Shown here in pieces: positions 1 to 8,399 of a stretch of 64,000 nt of DNA. This DNA comes from CALCNS01 sp964425745 (lineage in GTDB: Bacteria > Bacillota > JAAYKD01): contig CAYRNW010000003.1 of NCBI GenBank assembly GCA_964425745.1, positions 1 to 64,000 of the forward strand. Reading direction: 5' to 3'. The stretch's first letter is position 1. Each line of letters starts with the position of its first letter. The notes under the pieces are model-generated. The model had not been told where the DNA came from and ran no database searches. It saw only the letters and a program-made list of their open reading frames with translations. The position numbers and the translations under genes were made by a program.

Positions 1-74
1 CTTTGCTTTTAGATCATTTCCGAAGATTCATCTTGACAATTCTTAGCTGGACTTCATAAGATACTTGCATAAAA

Positions 75-1316
75 TCAGCACTGGCGCAACACAGTCTTTC
101 CGTTTTGAACGATCATTAAACGCTTTTCAGGTTGTTGGAACAAGGTAATGTCTTCCAGAGGATCGCCTTCTACCAAGAGAAGATCTGCTTTTAAACCCAC
201 TTGCAAAGTACCTAAGAGGTGGTCTAATTGCATTAACTTAGCATTGTTACGTGTCGCACAGAGGATCGCTTCCATATTGCCCAGAACCCTTGCCTTCAGT
301 TCCAATTCCATGGTCTTATAGAGTTGACCGGAGCCAACCACATCTGAACCCGAACCCATTTGTAAACCTGCCTTGGAGGCAATGGCGACCGCTTCGGCTG
401 ATTTTTCCTGAACCAGCCGCATTTTTCGCAAGAAGTGAGACGACAAACCGAATTCTTCACCCCTTGTTGCCATAACTTCGTAGGTGGTCATGGTTGGAAC
501 ATACCAACAGCCTTTTTCTTTTAAAATCAGTGCGGTTGATTCATCCATATAATTACCATGCTCAATACTATAGATACCGGCTTCTGCCGAAAGTTGCATG
601 CTGCGCGGGGAATAACAGTGGGCTATCACCTTTTTGTGAACCGCGGTGGCCTCGAAGACGATGGCTTTCAATTCTTCCAGGGTGTATTGGCTGGTATCGG
701 GTTCGTCTCCGGCACTTGCACAACCACCTCCGGCCATCACTTTTAGGTGATCTACACCTTGGCGTAGCAATTCCCGAGCGGCTTTTTGTACTTCGGCAAC
801 GCCGTCAGCAATATAACCGGTTTGTATGGCAGAGCGAATTGGCGCAATATTTTCAGTTCCTAACCTTGGATCGGCATGTCCACCGGTCATGCTAATGCTG
901 GGCCCGCTTACAGTCAAACGGGGACCAGGGATGATTCCTTGCGCAATCGCATCGCGCACGCCGGCATCCACTCCGCCGCAATCACGAGCAGTAGTGAATC
1001 CCATCTCTAAAGTTTCTTTATAAATCCGAAAGGCTTTTGCAAATTGCATGCCGGGCATGTTTTTGCGGTAAAGGTCACTCATGTCATTTTCATAAAAGGA
1101 ACCATGAATATGGGCATCAATGAGACCGGGCATGAGGGTGTTGCCTTTGCAATCTACATATTCGGCTTGAGCATAGCGCGGGTAGGTTTTGCCAATGCCC
1201 ATTTCAACAATGCGATCTTCCTCCGTCACCAGCCAGGCTGGATAATAGGGGGAGCTGCCGGTGCAATCCAATAAGGTGGCATCGAAAAAAACAGTTCGGT
1301 GTGTGATTTTATTCAT
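75..1316 (-). CDS. Metal-dependent amidohydrolase (imidazolonepropionase/prolidase-like)
   Basis: A 413-residue cytosolic hydrolase of the amidohydrolase superfamily, whose members cleave amide or ring C-N bonds with a metal in a TIM barrel. Visible motifs are the N-terminal metal site HIH (H69, H71) after GLID, a probable carbamylated lysine in LKVMAGGG (K192), metal histidines in IAHC (H233) and IEHG (H253), and the catalytic aspartate in GSGSD (D325). An N-terminal beta-sandwich segment precedes the barrel. The start at 1316 is chosen because AGGAGG (1325-1330 on this strand) lies 8 bases upstream; the ATG at 1322 is too close to it, and longer starts lack a ribosome site. It is divergent from an M42 aminopeptidase, which suggests a role in peptide or amino-acid scavenging. 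The substrate cannot be told from sequence; Xaa-Pro dipeptidase-like or imidazolonepropionase-like activity are both possible. Confidence 0.85.
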   Translation of the reverse strand: MNKITHRTVFFDATLLDCTGSSPYYPAWLVTEEDRIVEMGIGKTYPRYAQAEYVDCKGNTLMPGLIDAHIHGSFYENDMSDLYRKNMPGMQFAKAFRIYKETLEMGFTTARDCGGVDAGVRDAIAQGIIPGPRLTVSGPSISMTGGHADPRLGTENIAPIRSAIQTGYIADGVAEVQKAARELLRQGVDHLKVMAGGGCASAGDEPDTSQYTLEELKAIVFEATAVHKKVIAHCYSPRSMQLSAEAGIYSIEHGNYMDESTALILKEKGCWYVPTMTTYEVMATRGEEFGLSSHFLRKMRLVQEKSAEAVAIASKAGLQMGSGSDVVGSGQLYKTMELELKARVLGNMEAILCATRNNAKLMQLDHLLGTLQVGLKADLLLVEGDPLEDITLFQQPEKRLMIVQNGKTVLRQC

Positions 1317-1434
1317 ATTCATAACCTCCTCTACTTGATTTATGATTTCTCGTTTCAGGCAGGAAAACCCTTTGCTTAGGTCAAATAGAATGAAGAGTAT
1401 AAATGAAACCATTTACTTGAAGGAGGCATCTATA

Positions 1435-2505
1435 ATGGCCAATCGAAAACTGACTGCCGATATTACCAATGCATTCGGACCCTCGGGATACGAAGAAGAT
1501 GTGGTAAAGGTTATTAAGCAATACACTGGGAACTTCAACGTCAAAGTGGACGCGATGCACAATGTGTATGCACGTTTACAAAATCCCGCTACCGGTAAAC
1601 CTGTGGTGATGCTCGATGCGCATAGCGATGAATTGGGTTTCATGGTGCAATCGATTTCCGGCAATGGCATGATCAACTTCTTGAACTTGGGCGGATGGGT
1701 TACCACCAATATTCCGGCACATCAAGTGGTGATTAAAAACAGCAAGGGTGAATTGATTAAAGGCGTGACCTCTTCAAAGCCACCGCATTTTATGAGTGCA
1801 GCCGAACGCACCCGCACGCTGGAACAAACCGATATTACCATTGATATTGGCGCTACCAGCCGCGATGAAGTTATGAACGTCTTCGGAATTCAACCCGGTG
1901 ACCCGGTCATGCCGGATGTGACTTGCCAATTCAATGAAGTCAACGGTGTCTTCATGAGCAAGGCATTCGACAATCGCATTGGCTGCCAATGTATTATTGA
2001 AACCATGGAAAACGTGAAAGAGCTCCCGCTTCAGGTGGAACCCGTAGGAGCGTTTGCTGCTCAGGAAGAAGTGGGTTGCCGTGGTGCCAAGGTTACGGCT
2101 CAAGTGGTAAAACCCGACTTCGCCATTGTTTTTGAAGGATCTCCTTCCGATGATTTCTTTACCGATGCTTATACCGCGCAATGCCGAATGAAGCAGGGAG
2201 TTCAAATCCGAGTGATCGATGGTGGAATGATTTCTCACGCAGGATTCTTGCGCTACGCCAAGAAAATTGCGGAAGCACATCAAATCCCTTACCAAATTGG
2301 TGTGCGCCGTTCCGGGTCCACCGATGGCTCTGCCATTCATACTACACATCATGCCGTACCCTGCCTGGTCTTAGGGATTCCCACTCGTTATGCCCATACG
2401 CATTACTGCTATTTGGCCGAATCCGATCTTGATGCCACCATTAAATTAGCCACCGAAATCCTGAAGTCGTTAAATGAAGAGACAATCAAAGAAATCATTG
2501 GGTAA
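1435..2505 (+). CDS. M42 family metallo-aminopeptidase
   Basis: A 356-residue cytosolic aminopeptidase of family M42 (glutamyl/deblocking aminopeptidase, FrvX type). These form large dodecameric shells that trim N-terminal residues from peptides. The metal and catalytic signature is intact: DAHSD (residues 61-65), the bridging aspartate in KAFDNR (D179), the catalytic pair in AAQEEVG (E211, E212), and a C-terminal HTTHH segment before GIPTRYAH. The start at 1435 has AAGGAGG at 1420-1426; an ATG 31 codons earlier has no ribosome site. It is divergent from the amidohydrolase and ends in a hairpin shared with the lysO genes. The exact residue preference is not visible. Confidence 0.92.
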   Translation: MANRKLTADITNAFGPSGYEEDVVKVIKQYTGNFNVKVDAMHNVYARLQNPATGKPVVMLDAHSDELGFMVQSISGNGMINFLNLGGWVTTNIPAHQVVIKNSKGELIKGVTSSKPPHFMSAAERTRTLEQTDITIDIGATSRDEVMNVFGIQPGDPVMPDVTCQFNEVNGVFMSKAFDNRIGCQCIIETMENVKELPLQVEPVGAFAAQEEVGCRGAKVTAQVVKPDFAIVFEGSPSDDFFTDAYTAQCRMKQGVQIRVIDGGMISHAGFLRYAKKIAEAHQIPYQIGVRRSGSTDGSAIHTTHHAVPCLVLGIPTRYAHTHYCYLAESDLDATIKLATEILKSLNEETIKEIIG

Positions 2506-2540
2506 TGAAGAGTAAAAGTAAAAACTACAACTGAATTATA

Positions 2541-2580
2541 AAAGTCGCCCTTCGCGTAACAAACGAAAGGCGACTTTTTT
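2541..2580. terminator. Bidirectional rho-independent terminator
   Basis: AAAGTCGCC pairs with GGCGACTTT around a short loop, with a further CTTCG/CGAA extension. T-rich flanks lie on both sides, so it can end the M42 peptidase transcript on the plus strand and the lysO transcript on the minus strand. Confidence 0.85.
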
Positions 2581-3182
2581 TATGGAACCAAAGAGGCTAA
2601 GAAGGGAACGATGATCGGTACAGCAGCAGAGCAGACCAGGCCGTGTAGAATGGCCAGAAGTGTCATGTCAGACCCCCCGTAGCGGTTAATGATGGGCAGG
2701 GTGGTGTCCATGGTGGTCGCCCCACCAATGGTAATTGCCGAAGGGCCGAAGTTCCAACGGAACAAAAGCGGCATCAAAATAAAGGCGTAAAGCTCACGAA
2801 AGATATTGGTCAAAAAAGCGAGCGCTCCAAACTGGGCTCCCAAAGTTTGGCCTAAGAGCACACCGGAGATGGAATACCAACCCATACCTCCACCAATGGC
2901 CGCTCCTTGCCAGGTTCCAATCTGCAGAAGAGTTCCGGTGAGTCCCCCTGCCACAACCGAACCAAGAATCGATAAAACCGGCAGTAAAAATAAGCGTTTG
3001 TCGAGTTGTATGAACTTCTTCCAGAGATTCCCGCTCCCGGCCATATCGGCTCCAATCAGGAAAAGCAACAGATATAAGGTCCAGGTTACCCCTTGCGAGA
3101 CGAGGTCAAGAGATCCTTGGGGCAACCAGAAAACCCCAGCAAAGATACCGGCTAAGAGTGTTCCAATAAGAGCAAGAATCAT
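2580..3182 (-). CDS. lysO: Lysine exporter LysO, C-terminal membrane part
   Basis: A 200-residue hydrophobic protein matching the larger, C-terminal part of LysO (DUF340/YbjE), an inner-membrane exporter of L-lysine and toxic lysine analogues. About five or six hydrophobic helices are visible, with the family-like segments LIGADMAGSG and AAIGGGMGWYSISG, the latter in a re-entrant-looking glycine-rich stretch. The start at 3182 is used because AAAGGAGGG sits 8 bases upstream. Its ATG overlaps the stop of the N-terminal half by four bases (ATGA), so the two halves are probably translationally coupled. In E. coli the same protein is one chain of about 300 residues; here it is split into two. Confidence 0.85.
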   Translation of the reverse strand: MILALIGTLLAGIFAGVFWLPQGSLDLVSQGVTWTLYLLLFLIGADMAGSGNLWKKFIQLDKRLFLLPVLSILGSVVAGGLTGTLLQIGTWQGAAIGGGMGWYSISGVLLGQTLGAQFGALAFLTNIFRELYAFILMPLLFRWNFGPSAITIGGATTMDTTLPIINRYGGSDMTLLAILHGLVCSAAVPIIVPFLASLVP

Positions 3183-3466
3183 GATGGTACCCTCCTTTGA
3201 CGTTTTCTCCACCAGAGGGCTAACGGTAAGGAGAATAAAACACTACCTGTGACGGTAAACAAAGCAAAGAGCGCAGCTTGTGAGCCGATTTCTACCACCG
3301 ACTCCATAACCTCAGGGCTTCCACCCACTTGGATTCCCATGGCGAAGATTAAAGCAAATAAGCCCATGGTGATGGCAAAGGGAATGCGTTTCGCAAGGTT
3401 CGGAAATCTTCGTAGTCCAAAACCAAAGAGCAACCCGCATCCCAGTGCTGCTAATAATGTATTCAT
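3179..3466 (-). CDS. LysO N-terminal half (DUF340)
   Basis: A 95-residue membrane protein with about three hydrophobic helices. It corresponds to the N-terminal part of LysO/DUF340, the lysine exporter, and probably forms the complete carrier with the downstream product. The ATG at 3466 follows a G-rich ribosome site (GGAGGGGG). It has its own good promoter at 3493-3521. The last residues are basic (WWRKRQRRVPS), consistent with a cytosolic end where the chain would otherwise continue into the next half. Confidence 0.82.
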   Translation of the reverse strand: MNTLLAALGCGLLFGFGLRRFPNLAKRIPFAITMGLFALIFAMGIQVGGSPEVMESVVEIGSQAALFALFTVTGSVLFSLPLALWWRKRQRRVPS

Positions 3467-3492
3467 GGTGGTTTCCCCCTCCCATATCCCTT

Positions 3493-3521
3493 AGTATAAC
3501 GGTAGTTGAAGAAAATGACAA
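3493..3521 (-). promoter_or_regulatory. Promoter of the split lysO operon
   Basis: Read on the minus strand: TTGTCA (3521-3516), a 17-base spacer, then TATACT (3498-3493). This is a near-consensus sigma-A promoter about 30 bases upstream of the first lysO half-gene. Confidence 0.75.
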
Positions 3522-3673
3522 CCCGATGAATCCTATGGTTTTTTGTTAGGATTCCCCATTAAAGTGAGAGTTGTGAGAAGACCATTTATTGAAAAGGGAA
3601 ATCGGCTGTCAGAGGCGAATTGGATGGCGATTATCATTCGTTTTACGGTGGTTTTCAGTTGGAGGAGCATAAA

Positions 3674-4957
3674 ATGGGTGGAAAAATTAGAAATTGGCTG
3701 GTTGGATATTTAGATAATGATGTCATGCGCGAGAACGCAATGTTCAGCATTGCAGACGGCATGACTTACAGTATTATGAACGGATTGACCATGTCCTTCA
3801 TGGGCGTGTTTGCCTTGCGCTTAGGGGCTACCGATCAAATGTTAGGCTTTTTAGCAGCCTGGCCGGCACTCATGGGATTGATTGCTCAAATTCCTTCTGC
3901 AATCATTACGGAACGAACCGATTTAAAGCTAAAACCGTTGTTGGCATGGTGCTGGGCACATCGAATCAATTATTTGCTTTATGCCATCATTCCCTTTTTA
4001 CCGATTACCGGTATTATGAAAGCCTGGGTCTTTATTGCTTTAGTGACCTGGATGAACTTCCCAGCGGTGGTCGTCAACACCATGTGGACACAGCTCATGG
4101 GAGAGATTTTTCCGATTCGCTTTCGTGGCCGAATTTTTGGCGACCGCAATTTTATTGTGGGCTGGATCACCTTAGGAAGTATGCTTTTGGCTGGGCCCTT
4201 GTTGGACCATATTCCATACCCCTATAACTTTGGTTTGCTGTTCTTTTTGGCCTTTTTAGGGTTAATCGCTTCTACGTATTATCTTGGTAAGATTAAAGAA
4301 GTAAAGGTTGAAAGTGTTGAAGTTGAAACGACTCCTCAAAAGAAACCCTTCGATGGCATGAAGTTGGTCATCAAGGACAAGCACTTTTTAAGTTTTACAG
4401 CAGCATCTTTCATCTATTATATTGGCTTCAACATTTCTGCCTCGATGTGGACGATTTTACACGTGCGAGTTCTGTTGCTCAGTAATACACAAATTGCCAT
4501 GATTTCAATTTTGAGCACCATTACCGCAACCTTAAGCTATCGTTTCTGGGGGAGGGTGTCCGACCAGATTGGCAATAAGCAAGTCTATTTTATTGCTTGT
4601 TCATTGTTTTTAGTGCAGCCTTGGCTGCATGCGTATGTCAATCAAAATACCTTGTGGCTGTTGTGGGCCTTATCGGTCGCAAACGGCTTAGCCAGCGGAG
4701 CTTTTAATTTATCACAGTTCAATACACTGTTAAGTGTGGCACCAAATCCGGCAATCCGCCCCAGTTACATGGCGTTCTTTAACATGGCGATGCAGGTGAC
4801 GGGCTTTGTTTTCCCCATGTTGGGTATGCTGATTTATAAGAATATCGGTAGTCAGTTAAATCCCATCTTTTATCTTTCTACGGCTTTCCGTACCATTGGT
4901 TTGATCTATATGGCGTATGTAATTAAAATGAAATGGCCATTTTCCAAAAGAAAGTAA
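3674..4957 (+). CDS. MFS transporter, substrate unknown
   Basis: A 427-residue integral membrane protein with about 12 hydrophobic segments in two halves and a charged central loop near residues 205-230, the pattern of a major facilitator. It resembles the UMF1/YcxA-like uncharacterised MFS branch rather than a known drug pump. The short segment FRGRIFGDRN after helix 4 fits the cytoplasmic loop motif of the superfamily. The ATG at 3674 is chosen because GGAGG lies just upstream (3660-3665); an in-frame ATG 18 codons earlier has none. It stands alone between the lysO promoter region and the tyrS leader, so context gives no substrate. Confidence 0.8.
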   Translation: MGGKIRNWLVGYLDNDVMRENAMFSIADGMTYSIMNGLTMSFMGVFALRLGATDQMLGFLAAWPALMGLIAQIPSAIITERTDLKLKPLLAWCWAHRINYLLYAIIPFLPITGIMKAWVFIALVTWMNFPAVVVNTMWTQLMGEIFPIRFRGRIFGDRNFIVGWITLGSMLLAGPLLDHIPYPYNFGLLFFLAFLGLIASTYYLGKIKEVKVESVEVETTPQKKPFDGMKLVIKDKHFLSFTAASFIYYIGFNISASMWTILHVRVLLLSNTQIAMISILSTITATLSYRFWGRVSDQIGNKQVYFIACSLFLVQPWLHAYVNQNTLWLLWALSVANGLASGAFNLSQFNTLLSVAPNPAIRPSYMAFFNMAMQVTGFVFPMLGMLIYKNIGSQLNPIFYLSTAFRTIGLIYMAYVIKMKWPFSKRK

Positions 4958-4961
4958 TCTA

Positions 4962-4990
4962 TTGACAGAAGCTTTCTCCCACAGTATAAT
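4962..4990 (+). promoter_or_regulatory. Promoter of the tyrS T-box transcript
   Basis: TTGACA (4962-4967), a 17-base spacer and TATAAT (4985-4990): a perfect sigma-A consensus immediately after the MFS gene and before the T-box leader. Confidence 0.92.
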
Positions 4991-5002
4991 ATTTTTAATA
5001 AC

Positions 5003-5240
5003 CATGACGGAGAAGAGTACTTTTTGACTCAGACACAGAGATTCGGCGGTTGGTGTGAGCCGAAACTGAGAGAAAGGGAAATACACTCTCGATGTTGCAA
5101 TCCCAAACCAAGCGTGCTTGGAAGTAGGCGTTGCCGTGTGCTCTGCGTTAGAGGAGTCCAAGAAGAACAGCTTTATCAAGTTGTTTGAAAATGGGTGGTA
5201 CCGCGTTCATGACGCCCCTGCTAAGGGGTGTCTTTTTTTA
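5003..5240 (+). promoter_or_regulatory. T-box leader of tyrS (specifier TAC)
   Basis: A tRNA-sensing riboswitch. The conserved T-box GGGTGGTACCGCG is at 5193-5205. The Stem I 3' strand reads GAAATACACTCTC; by alignment with known leaders (GAAA-specifier-A) the specifier is TAC (5082-5084), a tyrosine codon, with the pairing GAGAAGAG strand near 5010-5018. The terminator is GACGCCCC (5211-5218) with GGGGTGTC (5225-5232) followed by seven T. Uncharged tRNA-Tyr should bind Stem I and the T-box bulge and stabilise the antiterminator so that tyrS is transcribed. The matching tRNA-Tyr(GTA) is at 13476. Confidence 0.95.
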
Positions 5241-5271
5241 TCTTTTTTTGAAAACGAAGGAGGCGAAACAA

Positions 5272-6504
5272 ATGAAAAGTGCATTCGAAATGCTACAAGA
5301 ACGGGGCTTTATTCAGCAATTGAGCCACGAAGAAGAAATCAAAGAAATGTTTGCTACAGAAAAGGTAACGGCGTATGTAGGGATTGATCCTACCGCCGAT
5401 AGTCTTCATGTCGGTCATTTGTATCCGGTAATGGTTATGGCGCACATGCAACGCATGGGTCATCGTCCCATTATTGTGGTGGGTGGTGGCACAGCGATGG
5501 TAGGGGATCCTTCCGGAAAATCCGAAATGCGAAAAATGCTCACCGTGGAAGATATTGAAAAGAATAAGGGGTGCTTGCGTCGTCAACTGGAACGAGTACT
5601 AGACTTCTCTGAAGGGAAAGCCCTCATGGTCGATAACGCCGATTGGTTGATGAACTTACAATACGTACCCTTTTTGCGGGAAATTGGGGCTCATTTCAGT
5701 GTCAACCGGATGCTGACTGCGGATTGTTTCCGAGCTCGAATGGAGCGCCCGGAAGTGGGTTTAAGCTTCTTAGAATTCAACTACATGATAATGCAGGCCT
5801 ACGATTTCTTGAATCTCTACCGTCTCCATGGTTGCAAGTTGCAAATTGGTGGCGATGATCAATGGAGCAATATTTTAGCTGGGTCGGACTTGATCCGCCG
5901 GGTTGAGCGTGGTGAAGCCTATGCTTTGACCTTGCCACTCCTTTTGACCAGCAGTGGTCAGAAAATGGGCAAAACCGAGAAAGGCGCAGTCTGGCTTGAT
6001 GCCGAGAAAACAACGCCTTATGAATTCTTCCAATACTGGCGCAATGTGGAAGATGGCGATGTCGCACGCTACATGTTGGTCTACACCTTCATGAGCCTCG
6101 AAGAAATCGCGGAAGCGACAGCGCCGGGAGCCGATATCAACGAAGCAAAGAAAAAGTTGGCTTTTTCGATTACCGCTTTGATCCATGGTCAAGAAGAAGC
6201 AGAAAAAGCTGCCGCTGCTGCTGCCGCCTTATTTGAAGGAGGCGGCGATGAAAGTCACATGCCGACCACAGAAATTGCAAAAGAGATTTTAGATCAAGGG
6301 ATTAACATTATTGACCTGTTGGTTCAATGTCAATTGGTCGCAAGTAAATCAGAAGGTCGTCGGCTGATTCAACAAGGCGGAATCCGGATCAATGACGTCT
6401 TGATTACTGCCATTGATTTGATGATCAACAACGAACATTTGCAGGAAGAGCGGATTTTGATCAAAAAAGGCAAGAAGGTATTTCACCGAGTAATCCTACA
6501 GTAA
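5272..6504 (+). CDS. tyrS: Tyrosyl-tRNA synthetase
   Basis: A 410-residue class I synthetase that charges tRNA-Tyr with tyrosine in the cytosol. The HIGH motif appears as HVGH in DSLHVGHLYP, the KMSKS motif as KMGKT, and the C-terminal 60 residues form an S4 RNA-binding domain (KSEGRRLIQQGGIRIND). The ATG at 5272 has AAGGAGG at 5257-5263. The longer reading frame beginning at 5185 is not used because it would start inside the T-box. Expression is governed by the T-box upstream. Confidence 0.97.
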   Translation: MKSAFEMLQERGFIQQLSHEEEIKEMFATEKVTAYVGIDPTADSLHVGHLYPVMVMAHMQRMGHRPIIVVGGGTAMVGDPSGKSEMRKMLTVEDIEKNKGCLRRQLERVLDFSEGKALMVDNADWLMNLQYVPFLREIGAHFSVNRMLTADCFRARMERPEVGLSFLEFNYMIMQAYDFLNLYRLHGCKLQIGGDDQWSNILAGSDLIRRVERGEAYALTLPLLLTSSGQKMGKTEKGAVWLDAEKTTPYEFFQYWRNVEDGDVARYMLVYTFMSLEEIAEATAPGADINEAKKKLAFSITALIHGQEEAEKAAAAAAALFEGGGDESHMPTTEIAKEILDQGINIIDLLVQCQLVASKSEGRRLIQQGGIRINDVLITAIDLMINNEHLQEERILIKKGKKVFHRVILQ

Positions 6505-6522
6505 GTGCAACAGAATATAAAA

Positions 6523-6575
6523 AAAGAAGCTTCGAGTCGGTACGGTTAAACCGACAAGGAAGCTTCTTAATTTTA
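6523..6575. terminator. Bidirectional terminator between tyrS and the zinc-ribbon gene
   Basis: AAGAAGCTTC (6524-6533) pairs with GAAGCTTCTT (6559-6568), and an inner GTCGG/CCGAC stem extends it. On the plus strand it is followed by TTAATTTT. On the minus strand it is followed by a run of seven T, so it serves the convergent gene at 6632 as well. Confidence 0.85.
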
Positions 6576-6631
6576 CAATAGAGTCAAGTCGAACTCCTTT
6601 ATCTGGGACAAAAGAGCGGATTGGCTATATC

Positions 6632-6922
6632 TTAGTAGCGGTTATTGTGAGCAGCGTAGCAATCTTTGCAATATACCGGACGGTCACCAGTGGGACGGAA
6701 CGGAACGTAAGCAATTTTGCCGCATTCGGCGCAGGTTGCTTCGAACATTTCGCGTTGTTGGCTTTGGCCTTCACCACGGGTATTTTTGCGGGCTTTGCGG
6801 CAGCTGTTGCAACGAGAGGGCTCGTTGGTAAAGCCACGGGATGCATAGAATTCTTGTTCACCAGCGGTGAAAACGAATTCAGCGCCACAGTCACGGCATT
6901 GTAGGGTTTTGTCTTGATACAT
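6632..6922 (-). CDS. Small double zinc-ribbon protein
   Basis: A 96-residue protein with four CxxC knuckles in two pairs: CRDC and CNSC in the N-terminal half, CAEC and CKDC in the C-terminal half. Each pair looks like a zinc ribbon with a 20-24 residue spacer. It belongs to a family of small CxxC-x17-CxxC proteins found in Clostridia and other anaerobes with no established function; nucleic-acid binding is an inference. The ATG at 6922 follows AGGAGGA at 6931-6937; upstream starts have no ribosome site. It has a strong promoter and a leader of about 120 bases, suggesting high or regulated expression. Confidence 0.8.
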   Translation of the reverse strand: MYQDKTLQCRDCGAEFVFTAGEQEFYASRGFTNEPSRCNSCRKARKNTRGEGQSQQREMFEATCAECGKIAYVPFRPTGDRPVYCKDCYAAHNNRY

Positions 6923-7261
6923 AATTTTTTTCCTCCTAACCACAAACGGGTCATAAAATATTGTTCTGGAGTCTCGTGGCTAAGGGCGGGATCAATAATA
7001 ATCTCAACCGTTTACCTAATCTTGCCTGCTACCTCTCTCAGATACGACCTAACTATAGCACGCATTTGAGGGGATGTCAAGGAATGTTTGTGAATCTGTG
7101 AAAAAAGTTTTTATTGCGTATTCAATCGTCGGAAACATCCCCCAGGGTTACAATTGGACAAAAGTTAAAGAATTTACGAATAATTTGTGACTTTGAAAGG
7201 AAGTCTTCTTTCTACGGTGAATATGTATTTATTCGGACGTTACTGAAAGGGAGGTGAGATT
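6923..7261. other. Intergenic region between zinc-ribbon gene and yacL
   Basis: About 340 bases without a convincing gene. The left part holds the leader and promoter of the minus-strand zinc-ribbon gene. The right part is AT-rich and must hold the yacL operon promoter, but I could not pick one good -35/-10 pair. No RNA gene was recognised. Confidence 0.6.
7052..7080 (-). promoter_or_regulatory. Promoter of the zinc-ribbon gene
   Basis: On the minus strand: TTGACA (7080-7075), a 17-base spacer, TATAGT (7057-7052). The predicted transcript starts about 120 bases before the ATG at 6922. Confidence 0.85.
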
Positions 7262-8386
7262 ATGAAACGAACGAAATTTTTTATCCGAGTTCTACTGGCA
7301 CTGGCCGGGGCCTATATTGGGTTTCAGCTGTTGAGTAGTATTCGGTTACTCTACACGATGCTTCAATGGGATTCGTGGCTTGGGGTAGAACCCTGGCGTT
7401 ATTTAGCTGCAGATATTTCTTCTATCATTTTTATTGGCTTTATATCATTTTTATTAGCTCCTCTGCTGATAAGTGCAGTGGAGAAATTAATTCATTTAAC
7501 GGAGTTGATTCTGCAGAAGCTCCCCTTAGAAGATGTGATTATTGGTGCCATAGGTTTAAGTATTGGCTTATTGTTAGCCAATCTCATGGGATTAGCTCTC
7601 ATGGGCTTACCGGTAATTGGAGTCAGTATTACCATAGGCCTCAATGTTATTTTTGGATTTGTAGGGGCTCGATTAGCCCTGTATCAAAAAAAAGATATCC
7701 TTCGAGTGACAACTATGTTGCGTAGAGAACGAACAGAAGTTTCTACCAAAGTGCCTTCTCCCGGTGAGCTTCCAACGTCTCGTGCGAGTGAGCAAAGAGG
7801 CAAATTACTCGATACAAGTGTCATTATCGACGGGCGTATCGCAGATCTTTGTGCAACCGGATTTTTGGAAGGACCTTTAGTTGTGCCCTTATTTGTTTTA
7901 TCGGAGTTACAATTATTATCAGATTCTGCCGACCCCATCAAGCGAGCGCGTGGACGGCGGGGCTTTGATATTTTGAATCGCATTCAAAAAGAGATTAATT
8001 TCCCGGTAATCATTTCTGAAAAAGATTATGAGAATGAAAATGCCGTTGATACAAAATTGGTGAAATTATCGCAAGAGACCGGTTATAAGCTGTTGACCTT
8101 AGATTATAATTTAAACAAGATGAGCGTGTTACAACAGGTACAGGTTTTAAATATCAACGATTTGGCAAATGCCCTACGTACTATTGTCTTACCGGGTGAA
8201 GGTTTGAACGTTACAATCATTAAAATCGGACGTGAACAAGGACAAGGGATTGCATATCTCGATGATGGTACAATGGTCGTCGTCGATGGTGCCAGTCGAA
8301 TGGTAGGTAAGACGGTCATGGTCGAAGTAACGACTTCACTACAAACATCGGCAGGACGCATGATTTTTGCCAAAATTAGTAATTAA
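7262..8386 (+). CDS. yacL: Membrane-anchored PIN/TRAM domain protein YacL
   Basis: A 374-residue protein with four hydrophobic helices in the first 140 residues, then a PIN nuclease-fold domain (about 180-295) beginning KLLDTSVIIDGRI with the acidic residue D184, and a C-terminal TRAM RNA-binding domain (about 310-374). PIN domains usually cleave RNA; the target of YacL is not established. The ATG at 7262 has GGGAGGTG upstream. It leads the operon yacL-ispF-cysS-mrnC-thyX-rlmB. In many Bacillota ispD lies between yacL and ispF; it is absent here. Confidence 0.9.
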   Translation: MKRTKFFIRVLLALAGAYIGFQLLSSIRLLYTMLQWDSWLGVEPWRYLAADISSIIFIGFISFLLAPLLISAVEKLIHLTELILQKLPLEDVIIGAIGLSIGLLLANLMGLALMGLPVIGVSITIGLNVIFGFVGARLALYQKKDILRVTTMLRRERTEVSTKVPSPGELPTSRASEQRGKLLDTSVIIDGRIADLCATGFLEGPLVVPLFVLSELQLLSDSADPIKRARGRRGFDILNRIQKEINFPVIISEKDYENENAVDTKLVKLSQETGYKLLTLDYNLNKMSVLQQVQVLNINDLANALRTIVLPGEGLNVTIIKIGREQGQGIAYLDDGTMVVVDGASRMVGKTVMVEVTTSLQTSAGRMIFAKISN

Positions 8387-8399
8387 GGAGGGGATGTTC

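Noticed and set aside
494..895. Plus-strand ORF of 133 codons
   Set aside because: It lies wholly opposite the amidohydrolase gene, has no ribosome site and no family resemblance; it is a shadow frame.
3179..3182. lysO frameshift pseudogene
   Set aside because: Each half has its own start codon and strong ribosome site and the overlap is ATGA, so an organised split is more likely than decay.
5185..5271. Extended tyrS N-terminus
   Set aside because: It would begin inside the T-box sequence and run through the terminator; the ATG at 5272 has a proper ribosome site.
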